Of a stretch of 64,000 nt of DNA, positions 44,663-53,270 are shown one piece after another (within the stretch, counting starts at the first letter, position 1; each line of letters opens with the position of its first letter). The translations under genes and the position numbers were made by a program. Origin of the DNA: Thermoleophilia bacterium SCSIO 60948 (GTDB lineage: Bacteria > Actinomycetota > Thermoleophilia > Solirubrobacterales > 70-9); contig CP053031.1 in assembly GCA_021496505.1 (NCBI GenBank), forward strand, positions 62,001-126,000, given 5' to 3'. The notes under the pieces were generated by a model that was given only the letters and a program-made list of their open reading frames with translations, was not told where the DNA came from and ran no database searches.

Positions 44663-46132
44663 CTAGGAGGAGACGGGGATCGTCGCGATCGTCTCGAGCG
44701 CGAACTTGCCCTCGTGACCGCCGCTCGGGTCGCCGAGCGGGTACTCGCCCGAGAAGCAGGCGTCGCAGTGGAGCTCGCGCGGCGTGCCGACGGCCTCGTA
44801 GACGCCGTCGAGCGAGATGTAGGCGAGCGAGTCGGCGCCGAGCTCGGTGGCGATCTCCTCGACGGTGCGCTCGTGGGCGATCATCTCCTCGCGCGTCGAC
44901 ATGTCGACCCCGTAGTGACACGGGTTGCGGATCGGCGGGGCGGAGATCCGCAGGTGGACCTCCTTGGCACCGGCGTTTCGCAGCATTCCGATGATCTGGC
45001 GCGTCGTGTTGCCGCGGACGATCGAGTCGTCCACGACCACGACGCGCTGGTCGCCGACGATCTCGGGCAGCGGGTTGAACTTCATCCGCAGGCCGTGCTT
45101 TCGCAGCTCCTGACCCGGCTGGATGAAGGTCCGCTGGACATAGCGGTTCTTGATCAGGCCGTCGTCCTTGGGCAGCCCGGCCGCGCGGGCATAGCCGTTG
45201 GCCGCGGCGTTGCCGGAGTCCGGGACGGCGATCACGAGATCGGCGTCGACGGGCGCCTCGCGGTGGAGGATCTCACCCATCCGCCCGCGCACCTGCTGGA
45301 GGACCTTGCCCTCGAGCCGCGTGTCGGGACGCGAGAAGTAGATGTGCTCGAAGACGCAGTGCGCGGGCTGCTCGGAGGCAACCACCTGTCGGGTCTCGAT
45401 TCCGCGCTCGGTCAGCGCGACGAGCTCACCCGGCAGCACCTCGCGCAGGAACTCGGCGCCGATGATGTCGAAGGCGCAGCTCTCCGAGGCGACGCAGTAG
45501 CGGTCGCCGAGCTTGCCGATCGCCAGCGGCCTGACGCCGTGCGGGTCGCGGAAGGCGACGACGGCGCGCTTGGTCATCACGACGGTCGAGTAGGCGCCGC
45601 GCAGGCGCGGCATGACCGCGGCGACGGCGTTCTCGATCGGCCGCTCGGGCTCGATCGAGAGCAGCGCGGCGATGATCTCCGAGTCGGAGGTGCCACGGAA
45701 TTCGATCCCCTGCTCGCGGAGCTCGTTGTAGAGCTCGACGGCGTTGGTCAGGTTGCCGTTGTGGGCGAGCGCGAGCTCACGGCCGTCGTCGCGCCAGACG
45801 GGCTGCGAGTTCTCCCACGACCCACCGCCGGTCGTCGAGTAGCGGACGTGGCCGATCGCCATGTCGCCGTCGAGCGCCCGCAGCTTCTGCTCGTCGAAGA
45901 CCTGGCTGACCAGGCCGGCGTCCTTGAGCGCGGTGATGTGACCGCCTTCGCAGGTCGCGATGCCGGCCGACTCCTGGCCGCGATGCTGGAGTGCGTAGAG
46001 CGCGAAGTAGGCGAGGCGGGCCGGCTCGCGGCCGGGGGCGTATACGCCGAACACCCCGCACTCGTCGCGCGGGCCATCGCGTTCTGGAACGTCGGATCGG
46101 GCGGCAACCCCTGGCCGCTCTTCGGTCGACAC
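44663..46132 (-). CDS. purF: Amidophosphoribosyltransferase, 4Fe-4S type with propeptide
   Basis: 489 residues from GTG 46132. Residues 1-24 are a propeptide; the mature enzyme starts at catalytic Cys in DECGVFGVYAP. The glutaminase domain has HRGQESAGI, GHVRYSTTGG and AHNGNLTNA; the PRTase domain has VIAVPDSGNAAANGYA, KNRYVQRTFIQPG and VVVVDDSIVRGNTTRQI. Cysteines in HCVFEHIYF, NPCHYGVDM and CDACFSGEYP match the [4Fe-4S] ligands of the Bacillus-type enzyme. It catalyses the first committed step of purine synthesis. purL is separated from it by about 16 kb of other genes. Confidence 0.96.
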   Translation of the reverse strand: MSTEERPGVAARSDVPERDGPRDECGVFGVYAPGREPARLAYFALYALQHRGQESAGIATCEGGHITALKDAGLVSQVFDEQKLRALDGDMAIGHVRYSTTGGGSWENSQPVWRDDGRELALAHNGNLTNAVELYNELREQGIEFRGTSDSEIIAALLSIEPERPIENAVAAVMPRLRGAYSTVVMTKRAVVAFRDPHGVRPLAIGKLGDRYCVASESCAFDIIGAEFLREVLPGELVALTERGIETRQVVASEQPAHCVFEHIYFSRPDTRLEGKVLQQVRGRMGEILHREAPVDADLVIAVPDSGNAAANGYARAAGLPKDDGLIKNRYVQRTFIQPGQELRKHGLRMKFNPLPEIVGDQRVVVVDDSIVRGNTTRQIIGMLRNAGAKEVHLRISAPPIRNPCHYGVDMSTREEMIAHERTVEEIATELGADSLAYISLDGVYEAVGTPRELHCDACFSGEYPLGDPSGGHEGKFALETIATIPVSS

Positions 46133-46233
46133 TTGTCGCTTCTCACTCGGTCTCGAGGGAGGGACGAGGACGCGGTCGAGGGTACCAGCGGCCGCGGCGA
46201 GTGCTCGGCGGGGGAGTGGGGTGGTCGGGAATC

Positions 46234-46251
46234 CACCCGAGGTGGGTGGTG
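46234..46251 (+). promoter_or_regulatory. Propeller-regulon motif, copy 1
   Basis: CACCCGAGGTGGGTGGTG, with inner dyad CCACCC/GGGTGG. The CCC (46236) is 46 nt before ATG 46282. Confidence 0.6.
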
Positions 46252-46281
46252 GGTGCGAGCCCGTCGCGCAAGCCTCTGGCC

Positions 46282-47544
46282 ATGACTCACCCCAGAACCG
46301 CTCTCGTCCTGTTGGCCCTGCTCGGGTCGCTCTTCGCCGCGCCGGCGAGCGCCTCCGCCGGCCAGCTCGACCCCTCCTTCGGCGGGGATGGCAGGGTGGT
46401 GCGAGCCGGACTTTCCGGCGCCGATGCGATCGCGGTCGATCAGCGGGGTAGGACGCTCGCGCTCAGCGACCGTCCGCGCCCGGGTCGAAGTACCTCCGAG
46501 CTTCTCGTCACGCGATTCTCGGCGAGCGGCCGGCTCGATCGTGGGTTCGGGCGGTCCGGAAGCGTCTGGATCGATGCGACCGGGCGCCAGGACTACGCGG
46601 CCGGGATCGCGATCGGAGAGGCCGGCCGGATCACGGTCGCGACCGACACCGGCAGGAGCAATCGCTACGACGTCTGCGACGGCGGCGAGGACTGGAGCGT
46701 CGAAGTCATCAGGCTGAGGTCGTCCGGACGGCTCGACCGCGAGTTCGGGAGCCGTGGTCACCAGGTGCTGCGCGATGACCCCGGCCTCGACTTTCAGTCT
46801 CCGACCGCGGTCGACGTCGGGCCGAACGGCGCCGTCGCCGTCTCGGGCTATGGCTGGTACGGGAACGGATCGGACTGCAATCGCGTCGCGATCGCGGCTC
46901 GACTCGACGGCGCGGGCGCTCCGGACGAGGCTTTCGGGGGTGACGGCGTCGTGCGCCTGGACGAGCTCTCGACGGCGGTCGATGTCGAATTCGACTCGGC
47001 GGGCGCGATGCTCCTCGGCGCGCAGCCGCGGACGGACGGCTTCGGGGCGGCGCGGCTGCTCGGCGACGGGGGGCTCGACGAGACGTTCGGCGCGGAGGGA
47101 GTCGCGCTGGCCGATGGTGTGGGCACGGCTGATGTCTCGATCCTGGGCGACGGGCGGATCGCAGTCTCCGGGCGAGCCGGTGAGGGCTCGGCTGTCGCCG
47201 TCTTCGATCAGGGCGGAGAGCTCGCCGCCGAGTTCGGCGAGGGGGGAGAGGTCGCCACGCCGTTCGGGGACGGCGCCAGGCTGGTCCCGCGGGGGGACGG
47301 CTTCGTCGCGGCCGGGACGCTCAGCCGACCCGGCACCCGAGAGGATTTCGCAGCGGTCGCGTTCGAAGGCGACGGGGGCGTCGACGAATCGTTCGGCACG
47401 GATGGTCTCGCGCAGGCGGACCTCGGCGCCGCCGCCGACGACGAGGTGCTCAGCGCGGCACCCGGCCAGGCGGGAAAGACGGTCATAGGTGGGATCGTCG
47501 CGGGTGTGAACGAGCGCATGGGCCTTCTGCGACTGCGCCGCTGA
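46282..47544 (+). CDS. Secreted delta-60 repeat protein 1 (predicted seven-bladed propeller)
   Basis: 420 residues. A Sec signal (MTHPRTALVLLALLGSLFAA, then PASASA) is followed by seven copies of the delta-60 motif L-D-x-x-F-G-x-x-G: LDPSFGGDG, LDRGFGRSG, LDREFGSRG, PDEAFGGDG, LDETFGAEG, LAAEFGEGG, VDESFGTDG. Between them lie strands of the VA.R...DG.I.VAG type. Seven repeats suggest a seven-bladed beta-propeller. No membrane anchor or sortase motif, so it is secreted or loosely surface-bound. A pair of Cys (VCDGG and SDCN) may form a disulfide. Function unknown. Confidence 0.85.
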   Translation: MTHPRTALVLLALLGSLFAAPASASAGQLDPSFGGDGRVVRAGLSGADAIAVDQRGRTLALSDRPRPGRSTSELLVTRFSASGRLDRGFGRSGSVWIDATGRQDYAAGIAIGEAGRITVATDTGRSNRYDVCDGGEDWSVEVIRLRSSGRLDREFGSRGHQVLRDDPGLDFQSPTAVDVGPNGAVAVSGYGWYGNGSDCNRVAIAARLDGAGAPDEAFGGDGVVRLDELSTAVDVEFDSAGAMLLGAQPRTDGFGAARLLGDGGLDETFGAEGVALADGVGTADVSILGDGRIAVSGRAGEGSAVAVFDQGGELAAEFGEGGEVATPFGDGARLVPRGDGFVAAGTLSRPGTREDFAAVAFEGDGGVDESFGTDGLAQADLGAAADDEVLSAAPGQAGKTVIGGIVAGVNERMGLLRLRR

Positions 47545-47588
47545 AGTGCGGGGACACCGCGCTCGGCCGTGCCCCGGCTGCGGCTCAG

Positions 47589-48587
47589 CTAGTCGCGGAG
47601 GCGCGTGGTCTCGATGCGGCCGGGGAGGTACGCAGCCGAATCGAAGCGCCGCGACAGCATGGCCTCGACGGGTAGCCCGACGGCCCTGGGAGCGAGCAGC
47701 CGCGACTCGGCTTCCGGGTCGTCCGCGAGCCAGCGATCGAACCAAAGGCCGGTGTAGTGCGCTACGAGCCGTCGCTGGCGGTCCGAACCCGCGTTGCCGA
47801 ACTCGACGTGGTCGAACCCGCGCAACACGAGCTCCATGCTCGCCACGCCCTGCTCGCGCCAGTGGTCGAAGCCGAACTGCTTGAGGTCGCGCGGTTGGAA
47901 GCGCGGCCGGGCCTTGCACGGCGCGTCCTGAGCGAGGCCGAGCGCGGGCGCTCCGACCGGGATCTCGTGCGCGGGCGGTCCGACGCAGTTGCCGCCGACG
48001 CCGCCCGGATCGCCGTGGCGCCAGCGGCGCAGGTTGTCGAGCAGCACGACGGCGTCGATGCCAGGGTCGGCCTGGACGATGCTCGCGGTGTGGGCTCCCA
48101 GCGAGAAGCCGCCGATCCCGATTCGCCTCGGGTCGATGCGGTCGGCCAGCGGGTTCGCCGGGTCACTCGCGAAACGGACCGCGGCGCGCATCGCCTCGAC
48201 CGATCGCGGCAGCGAGCTGAGGCCGTCGCGCTGCGGCGCGCTGTAGGCGATCGCTACGTATCCGTGACCGGCGAGGTAGCGCTGGAGCCAGAAGACGTTG
48301 CAGAGCTGGCTCGAGATCCCGTGGCCGAACGTGACCACGGGTCGCGGTCCCGGGTAGCGCTCGCGATCGGCCGGCGCCATCACGACGGCGGGCAGATCGA
48401 ACTCTCCGTCGGGGATCGTCGCCTCCCGGATCACGGCGCGCCCCATCCAGTCGCGCACTTCTCCGGGGCAGACCGCCGAGTCGCCATGGGCGACCGCGCC
48501 CGAGGCGCCGGTTCCGGCGCTCGGGGATGACTCCCCGCCACAGGCGACGAGGAGCACGGCGAGTGCGGCGAGCAGGACGCTCGTCAG
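47589..48587 (-). CDS. Lipoprotein alpha/beta hydrolase (lipase/dienelactone-hydrolase-like) 1
   Basis: About 332 residues. The mature part begins at lipobox Cys in LAVLLVACGGE. Catalytic landmarks: oxyanion TFGHGISSQ, nucleophile IGGFSLGAHTASI (G-F-S-L-G), a VVLLDN strand and a C-terminal HVEFG His candidate. No ATG, GTG or TTG precedes the signal peptide in frame within the intergenic region; CTG 48587 gives a sensible lipoprotein signal, while GTG 48557 gives one that is too short. The start is therefore uncertain. Paralogue of the gene at 52179. Probably an outer-face esterase; substrate unknown. Confidence 0.75.
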   Translation of the reverse strand: MTSVLLAALAVLLVACGGESSPSAGTGASGAVAHGDSAVCPGEVRDWMGRAVIREATIPDGEFDLPAVVMAPADRERYPGPRPVVTFGHGISSQLCNVFWLQRYLAGHGYVAIAYSAPQRDGLSSLPRSVEAMRAAVRFASDPANPLADRIDPRRIGIGGFSLGAHTASIVQADPGIDAVVLLDNLRRWRHGDPGGVGGNCVGPPAHEIPVGAPALGLAQDAPCKARPRFQPRDLKQFGFDHWREQGVASMELVLRGFDHVEFGNAGSDRQRRLVAHYTGLWFDRWLADDPEAESRLLAPRAVGLPVEAMLSRRFDSAAYLPGRIETTRLRD

Positions 48588-48649
48588 ATGTCGCGCGGCC
48601 GCTGACAGAACGCAGCAGAGTAGAGGTCCGAAGAGGCGGGCTCGAGGCC

Positions 48650-49474
48650 TCAGCCGAAGTCCGGCCAGCGCGCGACGTCGATCTCGGGGCAGAGCTCCGC
48701 CAACCGCTCGACGTCTCCCCGCAGCCGTTCGACGAGCTCGGTGCGAAGCAGTGGATCGATCTCCGGCTTCTTCGCGCTGTCGGGAGCGTCGCGGGCGAGG
48801 CGCTTCGGCAGCTCGTCGAGCGGCTCGATGCCGAGGAACTCGTGCGTTCGCCGCATCTCGGAGAGTGTGTTCTCGAGCGCATGCTCGAACTGCAGGACAA
48901 GCACGCGCTCGCGCCCGAACAGTTCGAAGGCGCGCCGTACCTGCTCGAAGTAGAGGCTCCGCAGGAGGTTGTCGCCCGAGACCGCCGCGCTGCCGGCGTA
49001 GCCCTCGCGCTCGGCCTTGCGAACGTCGCGTCCGATCCCCGAGCGCCAGCGCTCGACCGGATCGCGAAGCATGATCAGCACCTTCGCCTCCGGTGCGATC
49101 TCTCGTATCATCCGCAGCGCCCAGAAGTCGGACATGTAGCGCGGCGTCCACTCACCCGCGATCTGCCCCGGGGCGCGCGGGAAGAGCTCGGCGTAGCGGG
49201 CGGCGAGCTCGGCGAGGGGCGGCGCCGGCTCGGCGAAGTACCGGTCGAAGAAGTGGATCTCCTTGCGCGGGCCGAGCGGGTCGGCGACCTGCGGATGCGG
49301 CCGGATCGCGCCGCGATACCACCACGTCGTCCCACCCCGCTGCGCGCCGACTCCGACGAAGTCGGGCGGACCCGTCGTCCACCCCTCGGGCACCTCCGGT
49401 ACGACGATCTCCTTCTGCCACTGGTGACGGACTGGTGGCGACGGAGTCTCGAGGGACTCGCCTTCGCTTTGCAT
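48650..49474 (-). CDS. Sulfotransferase family protein 1
   Basis: 274 residues from ATG 49474. The PAPS 5'-phosphosulfate loop is FVGVGAQRGGTTWWYRG (about 40-56) and the 3'-phosphate site is VLIMLRDPVERWRSG (about 125-139). The catalytic His/Glu candidate is KEIHFFDRYF. Size and motifs match bacterial carbohydrate/lipid sulfotransferases. No signal peptide, so it is cytoplasmic. It diverges from delta-60 protein 2 and is followed by the lipase-like lipoprotein gene. Confidence 0.85.
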   Translation of the reverse strand: MQSEGESLETPSPPVRHQWQKEIVVPEVPEGWTTGPPDFVGVGAQRGGTTWWYRGAIRPHPQVADPLGPRKEIHFFDRYFAEPAPPLAELAARYAELFPRAPGQIAGEWTPRYMSDFWALRMIREIAPEAKVLIMLRDPVERWRSGIGRDVRKAEREGYAGSAAVSGDNLLRSLYFEQVRRAFELFGRERVLVLQFEHALENTLSEMRRTHEFLGIEPLDELPKRLARDAPDSAKKPEIDPLLRTELVERLRGDVERLAELCPEIDVARWPDFG

Positions 49475-49499
49475 GCGGCCCAGTATGGGGCCGTCCCGC

Positions 49500-49512
49500 C
49501 CCAGGGGTGATG
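49500..49512 (+). promoter_or_regulatory. Propeller-regulon motif, copy 2
   Basis: CCCAGGGGTGATG, within CCCC-A-GGGG. CCC at 49500 is 45 nt before ATG 49545. Its complement (CCCTGGGGCGGG) lies 32 nt before the divergent sulfotransferase start, so one site may serve both genes. Confidence 0.55.
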
Positions 49513-49544
49513 CGCCTCCCGCCTCCACGACGCATGCTGAGCCG

Positions 49545-50819
49545 ATGAACGTGCGATTGCGACGCGCCGCCCTGCTCATCCTCGCCTTCGCCGCTCTTTC
49601 CGGTGCCTCTACGGCCGGCGCGGCGAGCGGGGACCTCGACCCGCGCTTCGGCCGCGACGGCAAGTTGGCACCGCCGCAACTCGCCCGTGGCCGACCCGGC
49701 GACATCGCCGTCCTTCCCTCGGGCGCCTCCCTGGTCTGTGTGACCGGTGCGCAGAGGGGACGCGAGGGCATCACGGTCGTGCGCCTCCGGCCCGACGGGT
49801 CCCTGGCTCGTGGCTTCGGCCGAGAAGGGTTGGCCAGGCTCCGGGCCCCGGCGCGCGCGACCGGCTGCCGCGTCGAGGCCCTCGGGCGTGAGGGCGCAAT
49901 CGTCTCCTACGGAATTCGCGATTACGGCAGTTCTTCGAGCTTCGAGCTCGGGGTCGCGCGTTTGACCAGAGACGGGCGCCTTGACGGCCGCTTCGACCGT
50001 GACGGCATTCAGACGTTCGGCGTCGACGATGGAACGTTCGCAGGTGGCCTCGCCATGTCGCAGGACGGCATCTACGTCGGTGGCTACACCCAGCGCCAGC
50101 GGGAGTTCGTCGTCTACCGGCTCAATCTCCGCGGGCAGATCGATTCCGGCTTCGCGGGTGACGGGCGGGCCGAGACCTCGTTCGACGAGCTCAGCGCGAG
50201 AGCGTGGGGACTCGCGAGCCTGGAGCTCGACTCAGCCGGAAGGATCGTGCTCGCCGGCACGGTCAGTATCGATCGCGGCAGTTTCACGAAGCACGCGTTC
50301 GGCCTCGCGCGGTTGACGGCCGACGGCCGGCTCGACGAGTCGTTCTCGGATGACGGGATGATCGCGGACTGGGACCGGCCCGAGATCAATGCCGCCGCGG
50401 TGGCACCCGACGGCCGCATCGCCATCGCCTCCGGTCTCGGGGACTTCACGGTCTCGGTCGTGCGACCCGACGGCACCCTGGACCCCGAGTTTGGAGCCGC
50501 CGGCACGGCGCGTGTCGACTTCACCGATGCGAACGACATCCCAGCCGATATCGCCTGGGACGGCAACGCCATCCTGGCCTCCGGGAGCACCAGGACCCAG
50601 CGGAGGGGTGAGGACTTCGCGATTGCTCGACTTCGGCCGGACGGCGAGCTCGACGGTCGCTTCTCGGGCGATGGAAAGCGAGCGATCGACTTCGGACGCG
50701 CCGACGACAACGTGACCGCCATGGCGATCGGGCCGCTCGGTCGCGTGACGCTCGCCGGCGAGACCGACCGTGAACCGGGCCAGGTCGACCGGCCGGTGTT
50801 CGCGCGGATTCGCGGCTGA
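49545..50819 (+). CDS. Secreted delta-60 repeat protein 2 (predicted seven-bladed propeller)
   Basis: 424 residues. Sec signal MNVRLRRAALLILAFAALSG then ASTAGAA. Seven repeats: LDPRFGRDG, LARGFGREG, LDGRFDRDG, IDSGFAGDG, LDESFSDDG, LDPEFGAAG, LDGRFSGDG. Two cysteines (LVCVTG, TGCRVE) may pair. Asp/Gly-rich turns could bind Ca2+. No anchor. Start supported by the motif at 49500 and the signal peptide. Confidence 0.85.
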   Translation: MNVRLRRAALLILAFAALSGASTAGAASGDLDPRFGRDGKLAPPQLARGRPGDIAVLPSGASLVCVTGAQRGREGITVVRLRPDGSLARGFGREGLARLRAPARATGCRVEALGREGAIVSYGIRDYGSSSSFELGVARLTRDGRLDGRFDRDGIQTFGVDDGTFAGGLAMSQDGIYVGGYTQRQREFVVYRLNLRGQIDSGFAGDGRAETSFDELSARAWGLASLELDSAGRIVLAGTVSIDRGSFTKHAFGLARLTADGRLDESFSDDGMIADWDRPEINAAAVAPDGRIAIASGLGDFTVSVVRPDGTLDPEFGAAGTARVDFTDANDIPADIAWDGNAILASGSTRTQRRGEDFAIARLRPDGELDGRFSGDGKRAIDFGRADDNVTAMAIGPLGRVTLAGETDREPGQVDRPVFARIRG

Positions 50820-50840
50820 ACCGCCGGGTGCCGGGGTTCA

Positions 50841-50855
50841 CACCCGGGGGTGGTG
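50841..50855 (+). promoter_or_regulatory. Propeller-regulon motif, copy 3
   Basis: CACCCGGGGGTGGTG: dyad CACC...GGTG. CCC at 50843 is 45 nt before ATG 50888. Confidence 0.6.
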
Positions 50856-50887
50856 CGCGCAGGACCACACGTGAGGAGGCTGCCGAC

Positions 50888-52204
50888 ATGACGACCTCCC
50901 CCCAGCGTGAGTCCAGTTCAAATGCCCGCCGTGCCGCTGTCGCGATAGCCGCGACGGCCGCACTCGCCGCACCGGCGCTTGCCCTCGCCGCCAAGCCGGG
51001 CGACCTCGACACCCGCTTCGGGGGCGACGGCAAGGTCCTGCGCGACCTCGGGATCGGTGACCGGGCGGAGGATCTCGTCGTCCAGCCGGATCGCAAGGTG
51101 GTCACGGTCTCGACGGTCGAGTTCCGCAACGACTACGCGATCCAGGTCAACCGCTTCCTCGCGAACGGGCGCATCGACTCGCGATTCGCCAACGAGGGCC
51201 GGCGGATCATCGCCCTGCCGGGTGACGAGTACGCGCCGGATGTCGCGCTTGCGGACCGCGGTCGGATCGTCGTCTCCTTTCGCGCCGATACGAATGACGC
51301 GCCCGTCGGCGTGGCGAGGCTCACCGCCCGCGGCGAGCCGGACGAGAGCTTCGATGGCGACGGTCTGCAGACCGTCGGGTTCGGAGCCGAGATCGACAGC
51401 TTCGACGCGCCGGTCGATGTGGCGGTCGCGCCCGGCGACGACATCGTCGTCGCCGGGTCGGGCGCACGGGCTGACGCCGACCCCCAGGGCAGTGACTTCA
51501 CGGCGATCAGACTCAACGCCAGTGGTGGACTCAGGGAGTCCTTCGGCGATGGCGGCCGTGCCGTGGTCGATGCGGGTGGGAGCGACGAGGCACGAGCGCT
51601 CGACGTCGACAACCAGGGCCGCGTCGTGATCGCCGGGGATTCCTACGTCCATCCGGGAACGCGGCAGCTTGCCGTCGCTCGGCTGACCGCCGACGGCGAA
51701 CCCGACCCGGCGTTCGCGGGCGATGGCGGCCAGACGAGCGAGCTGATGCGCGGTTCGGCCGACATCACCGTGATGCCCGGCGGGGGAGTCGCGCTCGCCG
51801 GCGTCGTCTCCGGTGACTTCGGCGCCGTCCGGATCGCCGAGAACGGCTCGCCCGACGCTTCGTTCTCCGACGATGGTCTTGCCACGGTCGACTTCGCCGA
51901 TTCGACGGACTCGGCGGTCGCGATCACGCAGGACGACGGGCGCCTGATCCTCGGCGGCCCGATCCGCACCCAGCGGCGCGGTTTCGACTTCGGCGTCGCG
52001 CGGTTGTCGGCCGCGGGCGCACCCGACCGCGGCTTCTCCGACGACGGCCGCCGAGCGACCGACTTCGGCAAGAGCTCCGACGAGGCAGCGAGCCTCGATG
52101 TCGACGGGCGCGGCGCCATCGTCGTCGGTGGAGGCATCGAGAAGCGCTCCGGCGGCGACCGCTACGACACCGGTCTGCTCAGGGTGCTCGGTCGGCGTCG
52201 CTGA
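50888..52204 (+). CDS. Secreted delta-60 repeat protein 3 (predicted seven-bladed propeller)
   Basis: 438 residues. The signal is preceded by a polar n-region (MTTSPQRESSSNARR) and ends about ALALAA. Seven repeats: LDTRFGGDG, IDSRFANEG, PDESFDGDG, LRESFGDGG, PDPAFAGDG, PDASFSDDG, PDRGFSDDG. The ribosome site GAGGAGG lies upstream of ATG 50888. Its 3' end overlaps the convergent hydrolase gene by 26 nt. Confidence 0.85.
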   Translation: MTTSPQRESSSNARRAAVAIAATAALAAPALALAAKPGDLDTRFGGDGKVLRDLGIGDRAEDLVVQPDRKVVTVSTVEFRNDYAIQVNRFLANGRIDSRFANEGRRIIALPGDEYAPDVALADRGRIVVSFRADTNDAPVGVARLTARGEPDESFDGDGLQTVGFGAEIDSFDAPVDVAVAPGDDIVVAGSGARADADPQGSDFTAIRLNASGGLRESFGDGGRAVVDAGGSDEARALDVDNQGRVVIAGDSYVHPGTRQLAVARLTADGEPDPAFAGDGGQTSELMRGSADITVMPGGGVALAGVVSGDFGAVRIAENGSPDASFSDDGLATVDFADSTDSAVAITQDDGRLILGGPIRTQRRGFDFGVARLSAAGAPDRGFSDDGRRATDFGKSSDEAASLDVDGRGAIVVGGGIEKRSGGDRYDTGLLRVLGRRR

Positions 52205-53234
52205 GCGCGCTGCGGCGCGTCGCCGCGTAGTCGAGGTCGTCGATCCGGTCGGGGAGGTAGACGCCCGAGTCGAACTCGGTGCTGAGGAGATCCCCGACCG
52301 GCTGGCCGAGGACCTCGTCGGCGAGCAGGTCAGCTTCGGCGCCACGGCGGCCGAGCAGCCAGCGGTCGAACCACGCGGACGCGAAGTAGGAGATCAGCGC
52401 TCGCTGGTAGCGCGTGCCCCCGGTGCCGAAGTCGCGATGTGAGAAGTCCGCGAGCACGAGCTCCATGCTCGGCTCGCCGACCTCGCGCCAGCGCAGCAGG
52501 CCGGGCTGCTTGAGACCGGTGCCGGCCGCCTCGGGGTGCTTCCGGCAGATCGAGTCGGACGCCATGCCGAGAGCGGGCGCCCGGGGCTCGATGTCGCCTC
52601 GCGGCTCGCCCGCGCAACCCGAGCGCACCGCCCCGGGGTCGCCCGAGCGCCAGCGATGCAGGTTGTCGAGCGCGACGACCGCCTCGATGTCGCGCTCCTC
52701 GTCGGCCTGGGCGATGCTCGCCAGCCGCGCCCCGTAGGAGAAGCCGAGCAAGCCGATCTCGCTCTGGTCGGCAGCGCGGCGGAACGGGTTCTGGGGACCC
52801 GCCGCGAAGTCGATCGCCTCGCCGAGGCGGTCGATCTGCCGCGACGCCGGAGTCGCGACATCGGACGGCGAGGAGTAGCTGACCACGATGTAGCCGCGCC
52901 CGGCCAGCCAGCGCCCGAGCCAGACGAGATCGCAGCGGTCGCCTCCCGTGTCCTGGGCGATGACGATCACCGGCCGCTCGCCCTCGAAGCGCTCCGGTGG
53001 CTTCGGCGCCAGGACGAGACCCTGCATCTCGCCTTCGCCTCCGCGAGAGGGGATCGAGACGGGCCGGCGGCGTGACGGCAGCGTTCCGTCGGGCTGGCGG
53101 ACGAAGTCGCAGATCGCGGTGTCCGGCGGCGTCGAGGTGACCGCGGTCCGGCTGCTCGGCTCAGGATCGATCGCCACGGCGACGAGCGCCAGAACGGCCG
53201 TGATCGCGGCCCAGATCAGGCTCCAGACCTTCAC
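52179..53234 (-). CDS. Alpha/beta hydrolase (lipase/dienelactone-hydrolase-like) 2
   Basis: 351 residues with one N-terminal hydrophobic helix (MKVWSLIWAAITAVLALVAV) acting as signal or anchor. Landmarks match the gene at 47589: VIVIAQDTGGDRCDLVWLGRWLAGRGYIVVSY, nucleophile LLGFSYGARLASI (G-F-S-Y-G), VVALDNLHRWRSGDPGAV. Cysteines CDFV, GDRCD and SGCAG are shared with paralogue 1 in part. Predicted extracytoplasmic esterase; substrate unknown. Confidence 0.82.
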   Translation of the reverse strand: MKVWSLIWAAITAVLALVAVAIDPEPSSRTAVTSTPPDTAICDFVRQPDGTLPSRRRPVSIPSRGGEGEMQGLVLAPKPPERFEGERPVIVIAQDTGGDRCDLVWLGRWLAGRGYIVVSYSSPSDVATPASRQIDRLGEAIDFAAGPQNPFRRAADQSEIGLLGFSYGARLASIAQADEERDIEAVVALDNLHRWRSGDPGAVRSGCAGEPRGDIEPRAPALGMASDSICRKHPEAAGTGLKQPGLLRWREVGEPSMELVLADFSHRDFGTGGTRYQRALISYFASAWFDRWLLGRRGAEADLLADEVLGQPVGDLLSTEFDSGVYLPDRIDDLDYAATRRSALSDADRAP

Positions 53235-53270
53235 GGGCGGCGATCGTAGAGGCGGGGACGACCGAGCGGT

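Noticed and set aside
45748-47919. A 723-residue minus-strand open frame over purF and delta-60 protein 1
   Set aside because: It is a shadow of purF in another frame plus antisense of a repeat protein; no signal, motif or ribosome site.
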